Program-made: the position numbers and the translations under genes
In this document: positions 1-6,845 of the stretch, piece after piece
How the letters are laid out: each line of letters begins with the position of its first letter
How positions within the stretch are numbered: the first letter of the stretch is position 1
Assembly (NCBI GenBank): GCA_029266295.1
Contig: JAQSXD010000059.1
Location: 1 to 12,499 of the forward strand
DNA length: 12,499 nt
Direction: 5' to 3'
Origin: Bacillota bacterium
GTDB lineage: Bacteria > Bacillota > Clostridia > Peptostreptococcales > Anaerovoracaceae
Notes under the pieces: generated by a model
What the model saw: only the letters and a program-made list of their open reading frames with translations
Databases searched by the model: none
What the model was told of the DNA's origin: nothing

Positions 1-80
1 ATTAGAGAAAAGAACCGTCATAGATTACACACATTTCCTATGAAGGGCTTTTATTTAATGTAATTAGAATGCATTTAAAT

Positions 81-122
81 GAAAGGCCTTTTATTTTTTT
101 ACTTTAAAAAATAAAAGCTTTC
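81..122. repeat. AT-rich hairpin just upstream of the rnk-like gene
   Basis: GAAAG (81-85) pairs with CTTTC (118-122). After a two-base bulge (86-87), the 12 bases at 88-99 pair perfectly with 106-117, leaving a 6-nt loop. The hairpin ends about 11 nt before the Shine-Dalgarno of the next gene. A similar block (GGGCTTTTATTT) lies at 44-55 without a partner arm. It could be the terminator of a gene left of the window, with T-rich tracts on both strands, or a leader structure for the rnk-like gene. The sequence does not decide. The rest of 1-80 holds no gene that I can see. Confidence 0.5.
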
Positions 123-144
123 AAAAATTTACGGAGGTGCGGAG

Positions 145-552
145 TTGTCCAGGCAAATTTACATTACGGAAAATGACAAGAACAAGTTAAAGAAATTAAT
201 CGTGAGCGCAGTGCTTGAAGGTCTGCAGTCAGATAAATCGTTCGGGCACTTGAGAGACGAAATTGAAAAAGCGAAGGTTCTTGAAGGGAGAAAGTTTCCC
301 CAAAATGTGATAACAATGAATTCAAAGGCTTTAATCTCAATCAATGGCAATGAAGAAGAGGTTACCTTAGTCTATCCTCAAGATGCGGATCTGATCGAAA
401 ATAAGATTTCGATTCTTTCCCCCATAGGAACTGCCATCTTAGGTTATAGCGAGGGTGATACGATCCAATGGTCTGTTCCTTCGGGTATGACAGAAATACA
501 TATCAAGGAAGTTCTTTACCAGCCGGAAGCCTCAGGTGATCTTCACCTGTAG
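145..552 (+). CDS. rnk: Rnk-like GreA/GreB-family RNA polymerase-binding protein
   Basis: The 135-residue protein closely follows the layout of E. coli Rnk, regulator of nucleoside diphosphate kinase (136 residues as I recall). A short helical N-terminal segment (about 1-48) is followed by a GreA/GreB C-terminal domain (about 50-135). Recognisable stretches are VTMNSKA near 56, TLVYPQDAD near 74, LSPIGTAILGYSEGD near 91, and the closing LYQPEASGD. Rnk binds RNA polymerase near the secondary channel but lacks the long GreA coiled coil with its acidic tip, so transcript cleavage is not expected. In E. coli it influences nucleoside diphosphate kinase levels. The start is TTG at 145, supported by GGAGGTG (133-139) with 5 nt spacing. 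It appears monocistronic, with its own terminator. Family assignment is firm; the cellular role in this organism is inferred. Confidence 0.88.
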   Translation: MSRQIYITENDKNKLKKLIVSAVLEGLQSDKSFGHLRDEIEKAKVLEGRKFPQNVITMNSKALISINGNEEEVTLVYPQDADLIENKISILSPIGTAILGYSEGDTIQWSVPSGMTEIHIKEVLYQPEASGDLHL

Positions 553-567
553 GATCACTGCAAAACA

Positions 568-622
568 GAGCTTGAAGCACTTGCCCTATCGTATCGGGGC
601 AGGTTTCTCAAGCTCTCTTTTC
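568..622 (+). terminator. Rho-independent terminator of the rnk-like gene
   Basis: GAGCTTGA (568-575) pairs with TCAAGCTC (608-615). Inside it TTGCCC (581-586) can pair with GGGCAG-side bases near 597-602, making a long interrupted stem. A T-rich tract follows on the + strand (616-630). It starts 15 nt after the rnk-like stop codon and sits between convergent genes. Confidence 0.8.
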
Positions 623-641
623 TTTTCTTTTCATATTTTCG

Positions 642-678
642 TTCATTTCAGCGATTTTTAAGTATTGCTTGAAATGAA
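642..678. repeat. 9-bp inverted repeat at the 3' end of the acyl-CoA synthetase gene
   Basis: TTCATTTCA (642-650) is a perfect inverted copy of TGAAATGAA (670-678), with a 19-nt gap. The right arm ends two bases before the stop codon of the convergent acyl-CoA synthetase gene, on its downstream side. No U-tract follows on the - strand, so it is at best a weak terminator or a 3'-end stabilising stem. Confidence 0.45.
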
Positions 679-679
679 A

Positions 680-2437
680 TTATACGTTCTTGTGTCTCTG
701 AATTTTTTTCGTTGTGGTTTTGATAAATTCGTCTTTCCGAACAGCAATGTTTCTGATGCGCTTGTATATGGGCAGCTTCTCGTTGATCTCTGCAATGACC
801 CGTTTGATCAGCGATTGAACCTCTTCTTCCCCAAAGCCTTCTCCGAATTCCTCATAAATGACCTCATAATTGGGCCTAACCTGTGCACTGACCAGCGTAT
901 CCTCATTGTCATCATCTTCATAACCGTGAACCAGGCTCTCCTGAATGTATTTATTACGATTAATATAGTATTCTACTTCTTCAGGATAGATATTCTTTCC
1001 GTTTTTTGTCACGATGACGTTCTTCTTCCTGCCTGTAATATAGAGCCAGCCCGCATCGTCTAAAAATCCAAGATCCCCAGTGTGGAACCAGCCGTCACGA
1101 ATTACTTCTGCAGTTTTTTCCGGCAGATTGTAATATCCCAGCATAACATTTGGTCCTCTGTAGATGATTTCACCGATTCCGTCCTCGTCCTTGTCAATGA
1201 TCCTAATCTCGCCGCTAGCGACTGAGGGACCCGACGAACCGGCTTTCTTGTACGTATTGCAAAAATCAGGGGTTCCGGAAACCAGAGGCGCACATTCTGT
1301 AAGCCCGTAGCCTTGCAGCATTTTCAGTCCCAGATCGTCATACCCCCGTAAAACATTGGGATCAATTCCTGCGGCCCCGGTAATCAGCAGTCTCAGTTTG
1401 CCTCCAAACTTTTCGTGGACGCTCTTAAACAGTTTTTGGCTAGCGTCTATACCCAGAGATTTCATTGTTTTATTGAATTTGATAGCCTTTTTCAGCGTCT
1501 TGGCTTTTCCTGTTTTTTCTGCTTGTTTCCAGATTTTATCATAGATCGATTCAAAGATGAGCGGAACACCAATGAGCACAGTAGCTTGCGCTTCCACAAG
1601 GTTTTTATTTACATACTTTAGCCCCTCACAGAACGCGGCAGAAGCTCCCCGATATAAAATAAGGGACATTCCCATTGTCGATTCGAAGGTATGATGGATC
1701 GGAAGGATGGATAACGTCCGATCCTCCGGTGTGATGAGCGCAATTTTACAGGTATCCATTACGTTTACTGCAATATTGCGATGACAGAGCATAACACCTT
1801 TTGCAGCATCCGTCGTTCCCGATGTGAACAGAATTATTTTCATTTCGTCAGGATCAATGTCGCAGTCGATAAAACTCATATCGCCGCTGCGAATCAATTC
1901 CTCTCCTGATGCCACCAGATCTTCCCAATTACAAATGCTGCCCTGAACCGGCTCGGAACCAGAGACCTTTAATGGTTCGTTCAGATCGGTTCTGTCTCCA
2001 TAAACCTTCATCCTGATTTTGTAATCAACCTCGATATCGCTTACGTACTCTTCAAAGCTTTGGGTAAAGAATACTGCTTTGCAGTTTGCAGTCCGCAGAA
2101 GATTATGAATTTCTTCTTTCCCCAGTTCTTTGTCTAAAGGAACAACAATTCCTGCTCCGTTGACCACAGCAAAATAGGATGCGATCCATTCATAACAGTT
2201 CTCACCGATTACAGCAATTGCGGCATCCTTGAGCCCCATGGAGATCAACTTTGTCCCAAGTGCATCCACGTCATTCTTGACCTGTGCGTAAGTAATCTTC
2301 TGATAAGCTCCACCCTTCACCTTCTTTGTCAGAAATGCGGGCCGGTCTTTGTATTGCTGGGCGCTGGAATTCAGCATATCCTTAAGAGTTGTTATTTTGC
2401 TGACCTCATGGTACTTTTCTTTCAGTTTGTTTTCCAT
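680..2437 (-). CDS. AMP-forming long-chain acyl-CoA synthetase (fatty acid-CoA ligase)
   Basis: This 585-residue soluble enzyme of the ANL adenylating superfamily activates a carboxylic acid, probably a long- or medium-chain fatty acid, to acyl-AMP and then acyl-CoA. Visible motifs in order: the P-loop FTSGTTDAAKG (204-214), the A5 motif YGLTE (377-381), the hinge-side motif GWFHTGDLG (449-457), GRKKNVIVTKNGKNIYPEEVE (469-489), and a C-terminal KTTTKKIQR (573-581). Lys578 is the likely adenylation lysine; the Gly usual before it is replaced by Lys577. Length is normal for compact bacterial FadD-like enzymes and no domain is missing. The ATG at 2435-2437 is preceded by GAGGAG and AGGAA on the - strand. 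It is divergent from deoD and convergent with the rnk-like gene, so probably monocistronic. Chain-length specificity cannot be read from sequence, so no symbol is given. Confidence 0.9.
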   Translation of the reverse strand: MENKLKEKYHEVSKITTLKDMLNSSAQQYKDRPAFLTKKVKGGAYQKITYAQVKNDVDALGTKLISMGLKDAAIAVIGENCYEWIASYFAVVNGAGIVVPLDKELGKEEIHNLLRTANCKAVFFTQSFEEYVSDIEVDYKIRMKVYGDRTDLNEPLKVSGSEPVQGSICNWEDLVASGEELIRSGDMSFIDCDIDPDEMKIILFTSGTTDAAKGVMLCHRNIAVNVMDTCKIALITPEDRTLSILPIHHTFESTMGMSLILYRGASAAFCEGLKYVNKNLVEAQATVLIGVPLIFESIYDKIWKQAEKTGKAKTLKKAIKFNKTMKSLGIDASQKLFKSVHEKFGGKLRLLITGAAGIDPNVLRGYDDLGLKMLQGYGLTECAPLVSGTPDFCNTYKKAGSSGPSVASGEIRIIDKDEDGIGEIIYRGPNVMLGYYNLPEKTAEVIRDGWFHTGDLGFLDDAGWLYITGRKKNVIVTKNGKNIYPEEVEYYINRNKYIQESLVHGYEDDDNEDTLVSAQVRPNYEVIYEEFGEGFGEEEVQSLIKRVIAEINEKLPIYKRIRNIAVRKDEFIKTTTKKIQRHKNV

Positions 2438-2483
2438 TTCCTGCTCTGCTCCTCACTAGAATAGTATTACTACATAATAAGGT

Positions 2484-2539
2484 ATGTATTATCATGTTAT
2501 ATATTATATAAGATGATATGCGATATTACTATAATACAT
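2484..2539. repeat. Inverted repeat in the divergent synthetase/deoD promoter region
   Basis: ATGTATTAT (2484-2492) is repeated in inverse as ATAATACAT (2531-2539), within a very AT-rich stretch between the divergent acyl-CoA synthetase and deoD genes. Several TATAAT-like hexamers on the - strand lie around it, for example near 2500-2535, but no convincing -35 partner could be chosen. The synthetase promoter is probably in here. The repeat could be an operator or a product of AT richness. Confidence 0.35.
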
Positions 2540-2609
2540 GAATTAGAACGACAAGTAAATATAATTTAATCACAGAACCTCTGGCCTTTATGGATACAAA
2601 GATAAAGTA

Positions 2610-2639
2610 TTTCCACTCTTTTACCGGGTATGCTATACT
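2610..2639 (+). promoter_or_regulatory. Extended -10 promoter of deoD
   Basis: TTTCCA (2610-2615, 4/6 match to TTGACA) and TATACT (2634-2639, 5/6 match to TATAAT) are separated by 18 nt. A TG one base before the -10 (2631-2632) makes an extended -10, TGCTATACT. The predicted transcript start is near 2646, giving a leader of about 20 nt that includes AGGAGG at 2653-2658. Because the promoter covers 2630-2640, an ATG at 2630 cannot be the translation start. Confidence 0.7.
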
Positions 2640-2665
2640 ATAAGAAAAAAACAGGAGGTCGTTTT

Positions 2666-3373
2666 ATGACTGCACATATTTACGCTGCAAAAAAAGGAGA
2701 AATTGCTGAATCCATCCTCTTACCCGGTGATCCGCTGAGAGCTAAATTTATCGCAGAAAATTTTTTGGAAAGTCCCAAATGCTATAACGAGATCCGAGGA
2801 ATGCTGGGTTATACCGGTACTTATAAAGGCGTTCCGGTTTCTGTTCAGGGATCTGGAATGGGGATGCCATCCATGGGAATTTACAGCTGGGAGCTGATCA
2901 ATGATTACGGCGTTCAAAATCTGATCCGCATCGGATCCGCCGGTTCCTTCCACGAAAAGGTTAAGATCAGAGATATCGTTTTCGGAGTCAGCGCTTCAAC
3001 CGATTCCAACTATATTCATACCTTCGGTGTCAATGGCAACTATGCACCCTGCGCCGATTTCGACCTTCTGATGAAAGCTAAGGACGCAGCGGACAAGCAG
3101 GGGATCTCCTTCCATGCCGGAAATATTGTATCCTGTGATGTGTTCTACGAACAGCAGGAAGGCTGGTGGCAGAAATGGGCAAAGATGGGTGTTCTCGCTG
3201 TAGAAATGGAAGCAGCCGCGCTATACATGAATGCGGCGTATCTGGGAGCCAAGGCGCTCTGCATTATTACCATCAGCGATCACTTTATCACTTCTGAGCA
3301 ATCCACTTCGGAAGAAAGAGAAAAGTCCTTCACCGATATGATGAAAGTCGCTCTGGAAGCTGCCGTCGCATAG
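2666..3373 (+). CDS. deoD: Purine nucleoside phosphorylase, hexameric DeoD type
   Basis: The 235-residue cytoplasmic enzyme phosphorolyses purine (deoxy)ribonucleosides to base plus (deoxy)ribose-1-phosphate in purine salvage. It aligns along its whole length with E. coli DeoD. Features include His4, the phosphate-site GDPLRAK (21-27, Arg25), RGMLGYTGTYKG (44-55), RIGSAGS (88-94), the nucleoside-site VEMEAAA (179-185), and SDH (204-206) carrying the catalytic Asp, followed by a conserved Arg218. The start is ATG 2666, with AGGAGG at 2653-2658 and 7 nt spacing. The in-frame ATG 36 nt upstream lies in the -10 region and is rejected. The gene stands alone between its own promoter and terminator, with no deoB, deoC or cdd neighbour in the window, so it is not in a classical deo operon here. 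Confidence 0.95.
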   Translation: MTAHIYAAKKGEIAESILLPGDPLRAKFIAENFLESPKCYNEIRGMLGYTGTYKGVPVSVQGSGMGMPSMGIYSWELINDYGVQNLIRIGSAGSFHEKVKIRDIVFGVSASTDSNYIHTFGVNGNYAPCADFDLLMKAKDAADKQGISFHAGNIVSCDVFYEQQEGWWQKWAKMGVLAVEMEAAALYMNAAYLGAKALCIITISDHFITSEQSTSEEREKSFTDMMKVALEAAVA

Positions 3374-3379
3374 GCAATG

Positions 3380-3397
3380 ATGGGTTCCAAAACCCAT
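3380..3397 (+). other. Small hairpin after deoD
   Basis: ATGGGTT (3380-3386) pairs with AACCCAT (3391-3397) around a CCAA tetraloop, 7 nt after the deoD stop. No T-tract follows. It probably protects the transcript 3' end or supports the real terminator 25 nt further on. Confidence 0.45.
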
Positions 3398-3421
3398 AAC
3401 ACTCTTGAAAAGGTAATAAAT

Positions 3422-3468
3422 AAAAGCTGCAGCATTCGATCGTCGATCTATCCTGCAGCTTTTTAAAT
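3422..3468. terminator. Bidirectional terminator shared by deoD and the two-component operon
   Basis: AAAAGCTGCAG (3422-3432) pairs perfectly with CTGCAGCTTTT (3453-3463), with a small inner GATCG/CGATC stem in the loop. A T-run follows on the + strand (3460-3464), and on the - strand the stem is followed by TTTTATTTATT. It lies between convergent genes (deoD ends at 3373; the response regulator ends at 3476) and can serve both. Confidence 0.88.
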
Positions 3469-3475
3469 TATCGCA

Positions 3476-4534
3476 TTATAACTTAAAATCAATCTCATGT
3501 TCGCTATCGTCAATCTTATAATGATCCTCTTCGAATAGCGAGAGACAAGCTGATACTACCTCTCTGTTATAGTGTCTGCCCCCATTGACTCTGACCTCAT
3601 TCAGCGCCTTTTCAAGGCCAAGGGCCGGTCGATAAGGCCGATGTGACATCATGGCTTCCACGACATCTGCAACCATCAAAATCTGTGCCTCCATAGAGAT
3701 TTCACTCCCCGAAAGCCCTCTTGGATATCCGGTTCCGTCGCATCGTTCATGATGCTGTCGAATGGTCTGGGCAATGTTAATTGGAAGATCGACCTTCATC
3801 AGCATTTCATAACCGCTATCGGAATGGGTTTTAACCATTAACAGTTCCAGTTCTGTCAAGGGACCCGGCTTTGATAGAATTTCCGCCGGAATTGCTATTT
3901 TCCCAATATCATGAATATAGCCGATCATTCGAATTTCTTCGATGGCTTTTTCATCCAGCATCATCTTTCTTCCGATCTCAGCAGACAGATTTCCAACCCG
4001 TCTCTGATGCCCTGCGGTATAAGGATCCCTTGCCTCAACGACAGAAGAAAGAAGCGAGATAATCCCCTGCATAGCAGCCTTCAGCGCATTGGTTTTCTCT
4101 TCTACAATGTGCTCCAGCCCCCGCTGATACTTCAGGTTTTGCCGTTCCAGTTCTTCTTTTTCATCGATAAGCCTCTTAACCTTTTCCGCATGGCGGATAG
4201 CAGATATGAAGTTTTCCTTTTTGATTGGTTTGGTCAAATAATCATTTGCACCACTTTGAACCGCTTTTACTGCAGTATCCACTGTAGGCTCGCCGGTCAT
4301 AATGATAATTTGGATGGTCTGAGATTTTTTCCGGATTCGCTCCAGCAGCTCGATTCCAGTGATTCTTGGCATGATAATATCCGTCACGATAATATCATAG
4401 TCTTTTTCATCCATCATTTGGAAGGCTTGATTTGCATCGGTGGCCGTATCAATCTCATAACCTTCCGGTCTGAGAAATTCCGACAAAGTAATTCGCATGC
4501 TTTTCTCATCATCAACAATTAAAACTTTGAACAT
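3476..4534 (-). CDS. REC-HD-GYP response regulator, predicted cyclic-di-GMP phosphodiesterase
   Basis: The 352-residue cytoplasmic protein has a CheY-like receiver at about 1-120: acidic pair Asp8/Asp9, phospho-acceptor Asp52, Thr80 and Lys102. A helical linker follows (about 120-160), then an HD-GYP domain (about 160-340). The metal and signature residues are intact: TAGHQRRV (His176), IHDIGKIAIP (His208, Asp209), KTHSDSGYEML (His237), HHERCDGTGYP (261-271) and VAD (Asp290). The family hydrolyses cyclic-di-GMP to pGpG or GMP. No DNA-binding domain is present, so phosphorylation should control second-messenger breakdown. The usual DxFDA after the metal site reads DVVEA, a common variant. The ATG at 4534 has GGGAG just upstream and lies 9 nt after the kinase stop, so the two genes form one operon with the kinase as likely partner. 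Confidence 0.92.
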   Translation of the reverse strand: MFKVLIVDDEKSMRITLSEFLRPEGYEIDTATDANQAFQMMDEKDYDIIVTDIIMPRITGIELLERIRKKSQTIQIIIMTGEPTVDTAVKAVQSGANDYLTKPIKKENFISAIRHAEKVKRLIDEKEELERQNLKYQRGLEHIVEEKTNALKAAMQGIISLLSSVVEARDPYTAGHQRRVGNLSAEIGRKMMLDEKAIEEIRMIGYIHDIGKIAIPAEILSKPGPLTELELLMVKTHSDSGYEMLMKVDLPINIAQTIRQHHERCDGTGYPRGLSGSEISMEAQILMVADVVEAMMSHRPYRPALGLEKALNEVRVNGGRHYNREVVSACLSLFEEDHYKIDDSEHEIDFKL

Positions 4535-4543
4535 AATTCTCCC

Positions 4544-6625
4544 TCATAAACTCCAGCCGTTATCGACAGGCAAAATAAGTATAAACTTTGTGTAGCAGCC
4601 TTCCTTGGTATCAATAGAAATACTGCCGTGGTGATCCTTAACAATACCGAAGCTGATGGAAAGCCCCAGCCCGGTTCCAGTTTCTTTCGGTTTGGTTGAA
4701 AAGAACGGCTCAAAAATCTTCTCCCGAATATTTCTGGGAACGCCGTTTCCGTGGTCCTCAACGATGATTTTCATCCATCTGCGCTCCGCTTCAAAAAAGT
4801 GAGTACAGGAGAGTCTGATTACTTTATTATCATCATATTCCGGATACTTTTCATTCAGTGCATCCCTGGCATTTGTCATCAGATTCATGAGAACCTGCTG
4901 GATTTGCTGGCTCCGGCATTTGATATCCGGCAAATGGTCTTCAAGGTCCACTTCCAGCGTAATTTGATCACGCTTCACAACTGTATTGATGAGAGAAATC
5001 GTTTGATTGATAATGTCATATATGCTGGCATAACTATGGGATTGCTTTTCCTGCCTGGAAAACTGAAGCAGGTTTTTCACAATGGTGGCTACGCGATCGG
5101 TCTCCTGCAGAATTTCACCAGCATACTGGGTTATGGACTCATTTTCGGTTTCTGAAAGGTCTAAAATCAACTGTGCATAATTCATAATGCCGTTGATGGG
5201 ATTATTAATTTCATGAGCAACTCCTCCTGCCAGGGTGCCGATGGCTTCCAGCTTCTGTTGCTGCCGCAGCTGAGCCTCCACTTCGTTCTTTGCGTGCTCC
5301 AGCCGCTTTCTTTCCGTAATATCTCTGGCGAACACAAGCGCTCCGTCCAAATTTCTATAGTACAGCGGTACCGCTGTGACATCCACATCTACCGCAGTCC
5401 CATCGAGCTTTACAAAGACCTCCTCGTTGGGCGGAACCGCTTTCTTTTCCTCATTCAGCCGTTGAATTCTCTCACTGATGATTTCATGGTACTCTGGATG
5501 GAACCGTTCCATGACGGAAGTTCCGATCAATTCCACTTCCGATTTCGCACCGAACAGTGACACTGCAAATCGATTCAGAAATGAAAATTTGCCATCTGTC
5601 TGGATAAAAATTGCTTCCGGTGCACTTTCAATTAACAGGCGAAATCGTTCCTCACTTTCCTGCAGGGCTTTTGTCGCAGCCGCACTTTCGGATACATCAT
5701 GGACAATGGAGTAGTTGATTTGCTTTCCATTGATCATCAGTGGACCGCTGTATACTTCTACATCAACTTCCTTACTAGATGCAGTTCTGTGCCGGAAGAA
5801 AAAGTGGTTCTGTTTTAACGCAACAGAGTGATTCAGATTCGCTTTTACCTCAGCTTCGCCCAGCGTATTAATCTCACTAATCTTCATTTTCTTGAGCGTT
5901 TCAAGAGGCCAGCCATAAAATTCAACTGCAGCGGGATTGGCATCTACGATATAGGCCGTTTCAGGATCAATCAGAAGCATTACTGCATAATTATTGTTGA
6001 AGATACTCGCGTATCTTCCCTCGGCTTCATCGATCCTGATCCGTGCTTCCTTTCTGTCCTTTTGATGAAAAAGAACCATACTCAGCAGAACCGTTACAAA
6101 GGGATAAAGAACCATGATTGGCAGACTGACCTCCGACAGCACTTCAAGAGGCTGTGGCCAGGGCAATATGAAAACACAAGAAAGCATTCCGATATGAAGA
6201 ATCACTCCGAAAAGATAAATATGAATCCACTTATATTTCTTTTTGTCCGAAAAATTTAATTGACGCCAAAGGATGCCGATCAGACAGGAAGATATAATGA
6301 TGGCAGCGCCTGCCAGTACTCCGGCTCCCCCGATATAGATCCGGTAAAGAATCAGTATAAAACCTGCAATTACAGAAGGGATGGCGCCAAAGGTTAAGGC
6401 GGTAACGCCAAGGAGGATGGAGCGGGTATCAAAGAGAATGCCGCTTTTCAGATGGAGGGGAACGCTCATGATCGCCAGTCCGATTAGACCGATGAGGAGC
6501 CCATTAATTATAGGAACGGACCGTTTCCAACGGTCGTTAAGCAAGTAAGAAAATTCATAAAGTACAATTAAAGCCATAAGAAGCGCAGAATTATTGATCA
6601 GACCAACAAATAGATTCGTATTCAT
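4544..6625 (-). CDS. Membrane sensor histidine kinase with 5TMR-LYT sensor and two PAS domains
   Basis: The 693-residue sensor starts with about six membrane segments (about 5-185). They include the hallmark of the 5TMR-LYT/LytS sensor: FDTRSILLGVTALTFG (65-80) then YRIYIGGAGVLAG (94-106). PAS domain 1 covers about 201-315 and PAS domain 2 about 321-440. The kinase core has the H-box GGVAHEINNPING (467-479, His471), N-box Asn585, G1 EDHGNG (623-628), F-box FEPFFSTK (638-645) and G2 GTGLGLS (650-656). All phosphotransfer and ATP-binding residues are present. The NtrB-like kinase core paired with a LytS-type sensor differs from true LytS, which carries a His_kinase/GAF layout. The ligand is unknown. 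ATG 6625 has AGGGGG on the - strand with 7 nt spacing. It is co-transcribed with the HD-GYP regulator downstream. Confidence 0.92.
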   Translation of the reverse strand: MNTNLFVGLINNSALLMALIVLYEFSYLLNDRWKRSVPIINGLLIGLIGLAIMSVPLHLKSGILFDTRSILLGVTALTFGAIPSVIAGFILILYRIYIGGAGVLAGAAIIISSCLIGILWRQLNFSDKKKYKWIHIYLFGVILHIGMLSCVFILPWPQPLEVLSEVSLPIMVLYPFVTVLLSMVLFHQKDRKEARIRIDEAEGRYASIFNNNYAVMLLIDPETAYIVDANPAAVEFYGWPLETLKKMKISEINTLGEAEVKANLNHSVALKQNHFFFRHRTASSKEVDVEVYSGPLMINGKQINYSIVHDVSESAAATKALQESEERFRLLIESAPEAIFIQTDGKFSFLNRFAVSLFGAKSEVELIGTSVMERFHPEYHEIISERIQRLNEEKKAVPPNEEVFVKLDGTAVDVDVTAVPLYYRNLDGALVFARDITERKRLEHAKNEVEAQLRQQQKLEAIGTLAGGVAHEINNPINGIMNYAQLILDLSETENESITQYAGEILQETDRVATIVKNLLQFSRQEKQSHSYASIYDIINQTISLINTVVKRDQITLEVDLEDHLPDIKCRSQQIQQVLMNLMTNARDALNEKYPEYDDNKVIRLSCTHFFEAERRWMKIIVEDHGNGVPRNIREKIFEPFFSTKPKETGTGLGLSISFGIVKDHHGSISIDTKEGCYTKFILILPVDNGWSL

Positions 6626-6701
6626 CTAGATACCCCCTGGTTTACTGCGACGACAATTTATGAGTTTTACCCTTCCGTGACAAAGTAGGGTATCAACTAT
6701 T

Positions 6702-6730
6702 TAACTATAAAATACTCTTTTTTTCGACAA
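6702..6730 (-). promoter_or_regulatory. Possible promoter of the kinase/HD-GYP operon
   Basis: On the - strand TTGTCG (6725-6730) is followed after 15 nt by TATAGT (6704-6709). The hexamers fit (4/6 and 5/6) but the spacing is short, so this is tentative. The gap 6626-6845 holds no credible gene, and I see no strong terminator for the dehydrogenase gene that ends at 6846. Confidence 0.3.
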
Positions 6731-6845
6731 AATGCAAGAATTTTGAACAATATCGTTTTCCTTACATTTTTCCATACATTTCCAGGGGCATGTCCTAATC
6801 AGACACTTAATAAAATATTATTCTTCGCCTGTGGGCTCAGTTAAT

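Noticed and set aside
665..1063. Rightward open frame of 132 codons
   Set aside because: It lies antisense within the well-supported acyl-CoA synthetase gene and has a biased, Phe/Leu-rich shadow composition.
2630..2665. Upstream in-frame ATG for deoD
   Set aside because: It sits inside the extended -10 promoter element; ATG 2666 has AGGAGG at the right distance and the family's normal N-terminus.
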